Source of the DNA: Lewinellaceae bacterium | Lineage (GTDB): Bacteria; Bacteroidota; Bacteroidia; Chitinophagales; Saprospiraceae | DNA: 64,000 nucleotides | NCBI GenBank assembly: GCA_020636005.1 | Contig: JACJYR010000004.1 | Location: 558,001 to 622,000, forward strand | Direction: 5' to 3' | Shown: one piece after another, positions 9,089-17,664 of the stretch | Layout: each line of letters begins with the position of its first letter | How positions within the stretch are numbered: position 1 is the stretch's first letter | Program-made: the position numbers and the translations under genes | The notes under the pieces: generated by a model | Databases searched by the model: none | The model's input: the letters and a program-made list of their open reading frames with translations, nothing else | What the model was told of the DNA's origin: nothing

Positions 9089-9324
9089 GAATGTTTACAA
9101 TTCAGGCGGTCATGTTTTGGGTGGGTAAAAAGCAGGTGAAAAATTGGGCAGGCAAGATAGGGAATAAAAAACCGGATGATAAAATGGCTGGACGGTAAGT
9201 TTCCATCCAGCCATTCATTAGGTAAGCCAAACGTCGCAGAGGTTCCAAACCTGCACCCATTGCAGCATTAACGAGATTGTTCAAAAAACTGTATCAATCT
9301 CTCACAAGTGATGGATCGTGAGAC

Positions 9325-9344
9325 TGTGTTTTTTCAAAAACACA
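9325..9344. terminator. Possible terminator of the subtilase-like gene
   Basis: TGTGTTTTT/AAAAACACA hairpin, 21 bp beyond the stop codon of the 1837-residue minus-strand protein. AT-rich stem with only two G-C pairs per arm; weak call. Confidence 0.35.
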
Positions 9345-9364
9345 CTTCCCTGAATGGTCTCGCA

Positions 9365-12300
9365 TCAGCGGACAATCATCAACTGCCGGGTCACCGTCTC
9401 CTTTTCCGTGACCACCTTGACAAAATGCCGCCCATTTTCCAACAGCGTACCATCGAACCGTACCGGGATTTGGTATTGGCCCTCCCCTATCGCCTGGGAA
9501 AACACAATGCGGCCCAAATAATCGTAAATCGCCAGGGTGCCAGGACTGCCATCGTGCCCATCGAGCTGCACCTGTACTTCCTCCGTGGCAGGGTTTGGAT
9601 AAAGGGTCACCGATAAAGTTTCAGCAGCAAAAGTTCCGTTTGCAAGGGTAAAAGTTCCAGTATTTCCTGGACCGATGAGGTTACCTCCTGCGCAAACCAG
9701 GTTTATCTTGGATACACTTTCACAACCCGTTTTATTCATTAAAATCGTCGTCGTGCCGCCGATGTATTTCGGGTTTTCTTCGTTGATCAAATCCTGCACG
9801 GCGCAACATTGTGAGAGGTTGAAATTCTTTAAAACACTTAGGTAACCGCCCACGGTATCCAGGGCTTCCAACCCTGCCAAAGTTGCCAGGGATGAATTGG
9901 TCTGCACCAGGAGGAAACCACCTATCTTTTCCAAACTATTAAGGCCTTGCAAGTTGTCCAGTCCCGTGTTCTTGATGGTCACGTTCCCCGTGACTTTTAC
10001 GAGGTTGATCAGGGCGGCCAAGCTGTCCACGCCGGTATTCTGGATGGTCAGGTTGCCGTTGATAATGGAATAGCAGGGGCTCCAGGCGTTGACCTGCGCC
10101 TGGTTGCTGAGTGTCACGTTGCCCACATAGGCCATGCCAGGGATTTGCTCGTCAATGCTGCCGTCGCAGTCGTCGTCCTGGCCGTTGCACACTTCAGTTT
10201 GGCCGGGATGGATGGCGCTGTTGTTGTCGTTGCAGTCCGTTTGAAGGCCAACCAGTTCATCCAGGGTGACATGGGCAACAGGCCGCAGGCAACCGGTCAA
10301 CATAGTCCCGTCAGTATAGCCGTCATTGTCGGCATCTTTGTACCAGATTTGGTTGGGGTGTTCGTCAGGGTCGCTATCGTTGCAGTCGCCGCTGGTCTGC
10401 AACAGATCGGTGTCCGCATAGTAGCCGGAGGGTTGTTCGCAGGTTTGCAGGGTGGCGCCATCGGAGTAACCATCATCGTCCAAATCCTTGTACCACGTAG
10501 TGGCGGGCGGGCCGTCGAGGATAGTGACATTTGTCTTTCGGGGAGGAATGTTGGGCACGCCCAGTATTTTCACCAGCACTTTATAATTGCCCGGCGACAG
10601 GAACTCAAACACGCCCGTTAGGTTGTATGTGGTGCCGCCGTCAATGGAATAGGCAATTATGCCGCCTTGTGTCGTCGCTGCTATCGAAAGCATTCCGTCC
10701 CCATAGCCCGCACACGAAACATGGGTGACGATAACCGAATCGAGGCTCAGGTATTCCGGTAACACCTCCAGGGTGCCGCTCACGGGGGTTATTTGATAAT
10801 TGCTGGGCTGCTTCAGATTCACGCCGGGAATGATTTCGTACAAACCGACGGGTAAGGGGCCATTAGGGTTCAGGTTGAAGAAAACATTGCCCTGGAACAC
10901 GTTGCCCGCCTGGTCGCTATATTTAAAACCAGATGCAGTAGCTGTAAACTGGGGAATTTGATCCAAATAAATGGTCACATTGTTGGCCGTCAGCGTCAGT
11001 GTGGCCGGCTGGACAGTCAGTGTGCCCTGCACCACGTTGATGTGGTAGTTTTCCGGCTGTTTCAGGCTGTATATTGGCAGGATATTGTACGTGCCAACAT
11101 TGTACTTGGTAGTTGTTTTCAGGTTGTAACCGATATTTCCGTTGAATACCGAACCTTCATTTTCGCCCGCAATAAGGCCATCAACGGCATAAGAAAAACT
11201 GGGCGCCTGGCCGTAGGTTACCGTTTGGTTTTCCACCGTCAGCGTCAGTTCTTTTTTCAAAATGTTCAGATTGCCCACCCCATAGGTAACCGCAAAGTTT
11301 TCATTGACAAAAGCACCTGGTGCTACTTTCTGCACACCGGAAGTCAGGCCGGTGACGAGGTTGATGGGCTGCAGTGCAAAGTTTTCCCCCGTGTCGCCAT
11401 TGGAATAAATGACCACGACCTCCGAGTTGCTGTTGGCAGTAATGGTGTTGCTGTTCACCAGGGCAATGCCGTTCACCAGGGCGATGCCGTTCACCAGCGC
11501 AATACCGTTCACCAAAGCGATACCGTTCACCAGCGCAATGCCGTTCACCAGGGCGATGCCATTGACAAAGCCCGTACCGCTGTTGAGGGCCGTGCTGTTG
11601 AGCAGGGAGCCGGCATCCACCGGGATGGTATTGTTCCCGTTTACCAGGGCGATGCCGTTCACCAGGGCAATGCCGCTCACCATGAAAGCTTTATTGGTCA
11701 AAGCCGTGCCGTTGACGAGGGCGATGCCGTTCACCAGCGCAATGCCGTTGACGAGGGCAATGCCATTTGCCAGCGAACCCGTGTGTTCTGTTTCAATGGC
11801 AGTCAGGAAAGAGGTATTGTTGGGGATGTTCGTGCCATCATAATTGTAGGAAAAAGTAATATCACCGACCGGGTCACCGTAGGTAATAGTCTTATCGTTG
11901 GGGGTGATGTGGATCGGCATCGGGTTAATGGTCAGGGTGCCGTTTTCAAACACAAAATTGTACAGTTCCTCAACGCCTGCGGGGGGTGGCTGCGACAGGG
12001 AAGGGGTGATGATGTAGTTGCCAACGTTGCTGGCGCTTGTTGCCGTAGTGGTAAACTGGAGGTTGTCCAAACCAATTTGCGAAGGCAAAACCGCCTCTGG
12101 CAAACCAGTAAATGTGGCAGTGAAATCCGGCAGGTTTTCACCGTACTTCTTGGCCTTGTTGGCCGCTTTGATGGTGATGGTGGTGATTTGCGGCGTGAAA
12201 AAATACAGCGTGTCCGAGTTGCCGCCATCCAGGTTGCTGGGCGTGATGGAATTTGTAAAAACATAAATGGCAGGGTTGCCGATGAAAGCGGGCACGGTCG

Positions 12301-14878
12301 CCGTCAGGGTGGTCGAATTGACAAAAGTAGTCGGCAGTTCATCATCCCTGAATTTGACTTTTGAGCCGGGGGTAAAATATTTCCCTTCCAGCGTCAGGGT
12401 AAAAGGCACTGCGCCCGGTGTGGTGCCTGCCGGCACATTCAGGTTGGCTAATTGAGGCTTTGGGTTTGCAATTGCGCCCAGGGCCGCATCCGCTTTGGCA
12501 AAACCCGCCCCGCTCAGGTAATCAAATCCTGGCGTTTCCATGTCCACCGCTGTGTTCTTCAGCAATTGCCTTATCTCTTCCGGTGCATAATTCTGGCTGT
12601 AAAACTTCTGCCGGGCCTCCTCCAGCAAAGCTGCAATGCCTGCAATGTGCGGCGCAGCGGCGGAGGTGCCGAAGAAATTCGGGAACATATCGCCGTCAAT
12701 ATTCTGGCCGCCCAATTGCACATTGGTATTGATGCCGTTGGAGCCGGTGAGATCGGGCTTGTTGCGGTCAACGCCGTTTATCAAATTGCCGCCACGAGAA
12801 GAGAAAGAAGCCACCCCTGGCGGGTTGTTACTATCAAAAACTTCATTCTGCACCAGCACCGCACCGACGGTGATAGCACCGGCCGCATTGGCCTGCCCGA
12901 CAATGGTGGAGGCACCCTGGCCATATTCATTGAACGTCAGATCGGCCGTCCTGAACACGATGTACTTGAACCGCACGGGCGTATTCCCCGAACTGTTGAC
13001 CACCATGATATTGGTGGTGGAAGTTTGGTTGACCACGACGAAGGGCAGCACCTCGATCGGGTCGCCCATGATGTTGTTGCGGTTGAAGCCAAAAAGCGTC
13101 TGGCCGGCATTGTTCGTGAGGTAGATGTCGAGGTCGGAGGTGACCCCCGTGAGTTCGCCCAGGGAATAGAAGTTGTCCTCCCATTGCAGCACGATGATAT
13201 AAGTGCCGGGCGTCAGGGTGATGCTTTGGAAAATATCCCCCCCGCCAAAGTTGTGGGCAGTGCCGGTGATACCTGCCGGGGCGGCTGCTCCATTGAATAC
13301 CCCCTCGTAGGCCCGTGTCCCGAAGTTTCCGGCTGCCGACACGTAGGTGACACCTTGCGCCACGGCGTTATTGACGGCCTGCGCCACCATGCCGTCCTTG
13401 AAAAATGGCTCCGACAAAAATGTAATGTCGTCCACAATTACGTCGCAATTGGCCGCCGCCAACTCACCGATGCCCATCGCCATATCGCCGGGACTGGTGG
13501 TGCCGGCACGGAACGCCAACTCCGCCCCCGGCGCTATGTCATGGACGATTTGCAGCATGGCCCGCCCTTCGTCCGTGCCCGTTCCGAAAGTCAGATCTTT
13601 CAAAACCTGCACGGGCGTGAGGTTGTCTTCCGGGTTGCCGGGGCCGGGCAGGTCGCCGTTTGGAACATCAATTAAATTGGCCGGGTTGCCCGCTTTTTTG
13701 TTGTAACTATCTGACATCACACCCACTTTCACACCAGCGCCCGTCAGGCCGAAACCAGCCCTGCCATCGAACGATCCCTGCGCCTTGTCGCCCAGGGTGG
13801 TTACTACGCCACTGTTCAGCACTGGCAGGAAAACAGGTTCCACGAAATTGAAAACATCGGGGTGGTTATTGAGCAGGATCAAGTTTTGAATGGGCAAATA
13901 ACCCGTTATCAGCAAGGGGTTGGTGCCGTTGGAAAGGGTATCGGTCATGCCGTAGGTGTTGAGCAGCAGGTTGAGGGCCTGGGCGTACTGGCCACTCATT
14001 ACGGTCACTTCTATCAAGACTTTTTCATTGTTTAGCTGGACAATCAGCCCTGATTCAGCCTCCCCGGCAGAAGTATATAGGTTGAACAGGGAAGTCAGTT
14101 CCGCCCCGATGATGCTGGTATCCTTCCCGTCAACCGGCGGTTCGTAGTAGGGTATGATATAATTTTCACCCGAACAAACCAGCGATTCGTCAAAATAGGC
14201 ATAGGCCGCATGGGCACTTTGGTTCGGCGAATAAATGACCCAGGTGATGGAGCCTTCCACGTAAAAAGTAGCCTCCAGCACGAAATACTGGCGGCCCGGC
14301 AGGAAAGTGTCCACGCCGGTCGGGATAGGGACTTCATCTTCGAAAAAGCTGTTGCTTGGACTGACAATGACGGTGTCCTGGCTCAGGTTTTCATAGCCAA
14401 AATGGGCCAGGTAGTACCCATTGCCAATGTCTTCGATGCACTCCACAATGGGGACAATATCGCCCGGCTGCGGGCACAACATGTAAGGGTCGTAGTAGGC
14501 ATAGGCATAGTTTACGCTTTCGTTGGGCGAAGAAATAACCCAAACCACCTCATCGTAGTAGAAAAAAGTAGCTTCCAGCACATTGTAGTGCCTTCCCGGC
14601 AGGAAGGTGTCCACGCCGGTTGGGCTGGGTTCTTCGTCATCAAAATAACTGCTGAAGGGGTCAACAATGACCGTGTCCTGGTTGAGGTTGTTGTAGCCAA
14701 AATAAGCTTTGAAATAACCATTCCCCACATCCTCGATGCACTCGACGATGGGGATAACGTCATAGTCCTGGGCTGCCGCACCACGAGGGAGCAGGAAAGC
14801 CAACACCACAAAAAAGGATGGAAATAGAAAAGAGAAAAAAGCCAGGGGGCTTTTAGGCCAATAGGAAGCGGTAAGCAT
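9365..14878 (-). CDS. Multidomain S8-subtilase-like T9SS protein with MBG domains and NGIALV repeats
   Basis: 1837 residues. Signal peptide about 1-36 (ending RGAAAQ). Then two tandem copies of an about 100-residue domain (each beginning IPIVECIEDVGNGY-like and containing TGVDTFLPGR), of unknown family. Residues about 370-800 are a subtilase domain: Asp in VGVMSDSYN (near 388), oxyanion Asn in VSAAGNFG, Ser in FFGTSAAAPHIAG (near 738). Where HGTH normally stands the text is TDEGRAMLQIVHDIAPG (near 436), so the usual catalytic His is replaced. Next an IPT-like domain and MBG-type domains (about 908-1380), interrupted by hexapeptide repeats NGIALV (about 1034-1140). Residues about 1459-1569 carry two MopE-like metal-binding motifs (DLDDDGYSDG, DCNDxxxxxHP, CNGQDDDCDG), followed by a receptor L-domain-like segment and a T9SS type A sorting domain (YPNPATEEVQVQL to end). 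Confidence 0.8.
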   Translation of the reverse strand: MLTASYWPKSPLAFFSFLFPSFFVVLAFLLPRGAAAQDYDVIPIVECIEDVGNGYFKAYFGYNNLNQDTVIVDPFSSYFDDEEPSPTGVDTFLPGRHYNVLEATFFYYDEVVWVISSPNESVNYAYAYYDPYMLCPQPGDIVPIVECIEDIGNGYYLAHFGYENLSQDTVIVSPSNSFFEDEVPIPTGVDTFLPGRQYFVLEATFYVEGSITWVIYSPNQSAHAAYAYFDESLVCSGENYIIPYYEPPVDGKDTSIIGAELTSLFNLYTSAGEAESGLIVQLNNEKVLIEVTVMSGQYAQALNLLLNTYGMTDTLSNGTNPLLITGYLPIQNLILLNNHPDVFNFVEPVFLPVLNSGVVTTLGDKAQGSFDGRAGFGLTGAGVKVGVMSDSYNKKAGNPANLIDVPNGDLPGPGNPEDNLTPVQVLKDLTFGTGTDEGRAMLQIVHDIAPGAELAFRAGTTSPGDMAMGIGELAAANCDVIVDDITFLSEPFFKDGMVAQAVNNAVAQGVTYVSAAGNFGTRAYEGVFNGAAAPAGITGTAHNFGGGDIFQSITLTPGTYIIVLQWEDNFYSLGELTGVTSDLDIYLTNNAGQTLFGFNRNNIMGDPIEVLPFVVVNQTSTTNIMVVNSSGNTPVRFKYIVFRTADLTFNEYGQGASTIVGQANAAGAITVGAVLVQNEVFDSNNPPGVASFSSRGGNLINGVDRNKPDLTGSNGINTNVQLGGQNIDGDMFPNFFGTSAAAPHIAGIAALLEEARQKFYSQNYAPEEIRQLLKNTAVDMETPGFDYLSGAGFAKADAALGAIANPKPQLANLNVPAGTTPGAVPFTLTLEGKYFTPGSKVKFRDDELPTTFVNSTTLTATVPAFIGNPAIYVFTNSITPSNLDGGNSDTLYFFTPQITTITIKAANKAKKYGENLPDFTATFTGLPEAVLPSQIGLDNLQFTTTATSASNVGNYIITPSLSQPPPAGVEELYNFVFENGTLTINPMPIHITPNDKTITYGDPVGDITFSYNYDGTNIPNNTSFLTAIETEHTGSLANGIALVNGIALVNGIALVNGTALTNKAFMVSGIALVNGIALVNGNNTIPVDAGSLLNSTALNSGTGFVNGIALVNGIALVNGIALVNGIALVNGIALVNGIALVNSNTITANSNSEVVVIYSNGDTGENFALQPINLVTGLTSGVQKVAPGAFVNENFAVTYGVGNLNILKKELTLTVENQTVTYGQAPSFSYAVDGLIAGENEGSVFNGNIGYNLKTTTKYNVGTYNILPIYSLKQPENYHINVVQGTLTVQPATLTLTANNVTIYLDQIPQFTATASGFKYSDQAGNVFQGNVFFNLNPNGPLPVGLYEIIPGVNLKQPSNYQITPVSGTLEVLPEYLSLDSVIVTHVSCAGYGDGMLSIAATTQGGIIAYSIDGGTTYNLTGVFEFLSPGNYKVLVKILGVPNIPPRKTNVTILDGPPATTWYKDLDDDGYSDGATLQTCEQPSGYYADTDLLQTSGDCNDSDPDEHPNQIWYKDADNDGYTDGTMLTGCLRPVAHVTLDELVGLQTDCNDNNSAIHPGQTEVCNGQDDDCDGSIDEQIPGMAYVGNVTLSNQAQVNAWSPCYSIINGNLTIQNTGVDSLAALINLVKVTGNVTIKNTGLDNLQGLNSLEKIGGFLLVQTNSSLATLAGLEALDTVGGYLSVLKNFNLSQCCAVQDLINEENPKYIGGTTTILMNKTGCESVSKINLVCAGGNLIGPGNTGTFTLANGTFAAETLSVTLYPNPATEEVQVQLDGHDGSPGTLAIYDYLGRIVFSQAIGEGQYQIPVRFDGTLLENGRHFVKVVTEKETVTRQLMIVR
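11456..11775 (-). repeat. 18-bp tandem repeats coding for NGIALV hexapeptides
   Basis: Two blocks of 18-bp direct repeats inside the subtilase-like gene (about 11456-11570 and 11640-11775). Six consecutive NGIALV units occur in one block and three plus two in the other, with variants NGTALT and SGIALV. Neighbouring units use different synonymous codons (GGC/GGT, ATC/ATT, GCG/GCC/GCT, CTG/TTG), which shows conservation at the protein level and not a recent slippage product. Confidence 0.85.
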
Positions 14879-15179
14879 GAGATTATATTTGACTGGGTTT
14901 AAAAATTTCCAATAACGATGTACAAAGAAGCAAATTTAATTTATAGAATTCCAAATTTGTGGTTGAGAAAGTAGCAGGAAAATAAAAACATTCCCCTAGC
15001 CCCACCCAACTTTCCCAAGAATAATCTTTGGATTTGCTGTAAGACAGGCCGCAGGCCGTCAGTTTAGGAACATTTAAAAAATAACTCAGGCATCTAAATC
15101 ACCATGATTTTCAAAAATCATGGTGATTTGTAAGCGAAACTTTCGGAAGTTATTTTTTAACGGGTACTTAACTTGGATT
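14879..15179. other. Intergenic region with nested inverted repeat
   Basis: No gene is seen in these 301 bp. The left half is AT-rich and probably holds the promoter of the subtilase-like gene (minus strand), although no convincing paired -33/-7 set was found. The right half is taken up by the nested inverted repeat at 15074-15160. Confidence 0.5.
15074..15160. repeat. Nested inverted repeat downstream of AraC gene
   Basis: Inner palindrome 15096-15129 has two 16-bp arms (AAATCACCATGATTTT and its complement) with a 2-nt loop and no mismatch. Outer arms TTAAAAAATAACT (15074-15086) and AGTTATTTTTTAA (15148-15160) are also perfect. The structure ends 19 bp before the stop of the minus-strand AraC gene and could act as its terminator. 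The inner arm matches the palindrome at 7053-7086. Confidence 0.65.
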
Positions 15180-16100
15180 TCATTTACCCACAAACCCCAT
15201 CGGCGACAACCCCACCACCTTCTTAAACACCTTCCCGAACGCCCGCCTATCCGAAAAAGAAAGCATCAAAGCCACCTCCGTCGGCGAATAATCCTTGCGC
15301 AGCAGTTCTTTGGCCCGCTCCACCCGCAGTTGCAGAATGTGTTGGTGCGGCGTGAGACCATAAATCTGGCGATAGAGGCGGACGAGGTGGTACTTGGAAA
15401 AGAAAGCCACCTGCTCCAAATCTTCCAGGGTGACAGGCTCGGCGTATTTGTCCAGAATATAGCAATGGGCGAGGCTCAGGCGGCGGTAGATTTCCTGTTT
15501 TGTCAGGGTGCGGGCAGAGGGGATGGCTTGCAGGTGCTGGCCGATCTGGCGGTGCGCTTTCAGGAATTCGGTGGCCAGTTCGTAATAAAAAGCTACCCAG
15601 TCCACCACCTGATCTTTAGATGGGTGGAGCAAACGTCGCCGCAAGGCAGCCAGGTATTGGCCAAAGGTATTTTCTTGCAGGCCGTATGTTTTCACCATGA
15701 ATTCATGCTGTTGCCAGGTATAATTAAATGGATGTTCCAGCGAGGCTTCCAGCGGCTCTGTGAGGGCGTTTGCAACCTCGCCGATGGTGGCTGGCGATAG
15801 GAAAATGCAGATACCTTCCACACTTTTTTCAAACTTGCCCGCTGCCCGCACGGACTGTTTTGGGTGGAAGATAAAATATTCATTTTCCTGGGCCGCATAG
15901 TCTTTCCCGTCCACCTGGTAAAGCTCTTTGCCGCTGATGGGCAAGCTGATGTGAAATCTCGAAGTGTCCAACTCAATGTCCATTTCCAAAATGGAAGAAT
16001 GCTTTATTTCATTGCCGGGAAAGGGCTGTGATGACGCCTTTTCAAAAAGTCCATGGTCCGATGTCATCTGCCTGACGCTTCCTTTGTAATAACCTGCCAT
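15180..16100 (-). CDS. AraC-family transcriptional regulator
   Basis: 306-residue regulator. The last 100 residues form the two-helix-turn-helix AraC DNA-binding domain: LSLAHCYILDKYAEPVTLEDLEQVAFFSKYHLVRLYRQIYGLTP and the family signature region RVERAKELLRKDYSPTEVALMLSFSDRRAFGKVFKKVVGLSP. The N-terminal 200 residues look like a cupin-type sensing domain (FHISLPISGKELYQVDGKDYAAQENEYFIFHPKQS) with no known ligand. It is divergent from the beta-propeller T9SS gene, with 96 bp between start codons, so that gene and itself are the natural candidate targets. Confidence 0.85.
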   Translation of the reverse strand: MAGYYKGSVRQMTSDHGLFEKASSQPFPGNEIKHSSILEMDIELDTSRFHISLPISGKELYQVDGKDYAAQENEYFIFHPKQSVRAAGKFEKSVEGICIFLSPATIGEVANALTEPLEASLEHPFNYTWQQHEFMVKTYGLQENTFGQYLAALRRRLLHPSKDQVVDWVAFYYELATEFLKAHRQIGQHLQAIPSARTLTKQEIYRRLSLAHCYILDKYAEPVTLEDLEQVAFFSKYHLVRLYRQIYGLTPHQHILQLRVERAKELLRKDYSPTEVALMLSFSDRRAFGKVFKKVVGLSPMGFVGK

Positions 16101-16119
16101 TTGTTTTTTTGCGCAATTT

Positions 16120-16165
16120 TTGACCCCCGGCCCACCCTTTCCTGCCGATAGATTTGCCGGGTCAA
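16120..16165. promoter_or_regulatory. Divergent promoter region with inverted repeat and -7 box
   Basis: The 96-bp gap between the AraC gene and the next gene contains the inverted repeat TTGACCCCCGGC (16120-16131) and GCCGGGTCAA (16156-16165), and a plus-strand -7 box TAGATTTG (16149-16156), matching the Bacteroidota consensus TAnnTTTG. A well-spaced -33 TTG is not obvious. The repeat overlaps the box, as an operator would. No second copy of the repeat was seen in the window. Confidence 0.35.
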
Positions 16166-16196
16166 CATTTTTTCAATAAAAGTAAAAACCAACGAC

Positions 16197-17327
16197 ATGA
16201 GGAAGTGGAACTGGTTGCTGGCTTGTCTGCTGGCAGTCCAAAATCTGGCAGCGCAAATGGTGGAAACAGTCGCCTCCCATCCAAAAATTGTGGACGGCAT
16301 ACATGTAGATGCTGCGGGAAACGTCTATACCGCTCCCGGCGGCTTGATGGGCGGCACGGCCATTGGAAAGGCGACAAGCGATGGCAATTTCGACCCCAAT
16401 TTCCGCACGGGCTTCAACGGCCCGATTGACATTGACGAGAACAGCGATGGGATATTTTTTGTGACCAATTACGACAACAACACCCTGAAAAGCTACAATC
16501 CAGCCACGGACGAGTTAACAACTATCCTCACCGGGCTTGATGGCCCTGCGGGCTTGACGCTGGATGGCGGGGGCAACATTTTCCTAAGTTGCTTTGGCGC
16601 ACCACCTGCATACAGTGGTAAGCAGGTCATCAAAGTAAAACCTGATGGCAGTTCCGAAGTCTGGTTGGAAACGACCGACTTCCTCCGGCCGCAGGGCATC
16701 ACTTTCGACGACGAAGGCTTTCTCTGGGTGGCCAATACACCTACGGGAAAGATTTTCAAAATAGATACCCTGACCAAATTGCCTGAGCTGGTGTTCGAAT
16801 TGGGCAACAAGGTTGGCAACCTTGTTTTCCGCAAAAAAGACCAACACCTCTATTTTCCCTCGCAGGGCAACCACCGCATTTACCGCATGGATTTGCAAGG
16901 CAACCTCGACACCCTGGCCGGAGCCGGCAGCGCTGGTTCTATGGATGGAGAGGCTCTGTCGGCGCAATTCAACAAGCCGCTGGGATTGGGATTTACGGCA
17001 TCAGAGGACACGCTATATGTTTCAGAAGCAGGTAAACTGCGGCGCATCACTCAACTGGACGGAGAACCTTCCCAAGCTACCGAAGCCAATCGGTTTGACC
17101 TCAAATTGTACCCGAACCCAAGCACTGGTGCCGTAAAATTGGAATTTCCAAAATCGAACAATGGGCAGCTTTATACCATTGCCGTTTTCGATACAGCAGG
17201 AAAGGAGGCTATGCGGTTTTCCACTTACGAAGCAACGTTTACCCTGAACGGGTTGGAGAAAGGTACGTGGTATATCCGCCTTTTTGTTAAAGATAAAATG
17301 GTGTCAGAAAAGGTAATCGTGTTTTGA
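16197..17327 (+). CDS. NHL/SMP-30-like beta-propeller T9SS protein
   Basis: 376-residue secreted protein. Signal peptide MRKWNWLLACLLAVQNLAAQ. The body shows repeated blade motifs of NHL or SMP-30/gluconolactonase-type propellers (GIHVDAAGNVYTAPG, GPAGLTLDGGGNIFLSC, PQGITFDDEGFLWVANTPTGKIFKI, NRVYRMD-like and DTLYVSEAGKLRRI). The last 75 residues (LYPNPSTGAVKLEFPKSNN to KVIVF) are a T9SS type A sorting domain. Enzyme activity is not assured; propellers of this kind often bind or scaffold. A paralogue with the same architecture lies at 20654-21802. Confidence 0.75.
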   Translation: MRKWNWLLACLLAVQNLAAQMVETVASHPKIVDGIHVDAAGNVYTAPGGLMGGTAIGKATSDGNFDPNFRTGFNGPIDIDENSDGIFFVTNYDNNTLKSYNPATDELTTILTGLDGPAGLTLDGGGNIFLSCFGAPPAYSGKQVIKVKPDGSSEVWLETTDFLRPQGITFDDEGFLWVANTPTGKIFKIDTLTKLPELVFELGNKVGNLVFRKKDQHLYFPSQGNHRIYRMDLQGNLDTLAGAGSAGSMDGEALSAQFNKPLGLGFTASEDTLYVSEAGKLRRITQLDGEPSQATEANRFDLKLYPNPSTGAVKLEFPKSNNGQLYTIAVFDTAGKEAMRFSTYEATFTLNGLEKGTWYIRLFVKDKMVSEKVIVF

Positions 17328-17664
17328 TGAACACCAAGAATGCTTAAACCCCACAGACAGGAGAAACAGACTATTTGATTATTCATCGTTGGGAATATGA
17401 TTGGGTTATCAACAAATACTTTTTCCTGGCTGGCCGCCCCTCTTGATGGAAAATCAGGAGGGGTTTGGGGTGATTCTTTTTGTTCTTTGACAAGTCCTGT
17501 GGAAATGTTTTCATTCTGCCCCCTTAAACCCCTTTTAGATTCGATGGCCCTCGATGGGCCATCGAATCTAAGGTCATGCGATACTTAAAAATGCTCTTCC
17601 ATAGGATTTTCCTAAGAACCAATTTTCTTATCAATATCGACAAACAATATCAATTTTTATCAAC
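17328..17664. other. Intergenic region with a 16-bp palindrome
   Basis: Nothing gene-like is seen. The short plus-strand open frame here is rejected for lack of family features. The segment holds the palindrome at 17535-17571 and, just before the serine hydrolase gene, an AT-rich stretch likely to include its promoter. Confidence 0.5.
17535..17571. repeat. Perfect 16-bp inverted repeat
   Basis: Arms TTAGATTCGATGGCCC (17535-17550) and GGGCCATCGAATCTAA (17556-17571) with loop TCGAT. No U-run follows, so it is unlikely to be a simple terminator. It lies 93 bp before the serine hydrolase start. Confidence 0.6.

Noticed and set aside
11456..11775. CRISPR-like array
   Set aside because: The regular 18-bp spacing is coding (NGIALV), there are no spacers and no cas genes.
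10958..12364. 468-codon open frame on the plus strand within the subtilase-like gene
   Set aside because: It is antisense to the NGIALV and MBG coding region; its protein is rich in His/Val/Gln repeats that mirror the 18-bp repeats, with no signal or family pattern.
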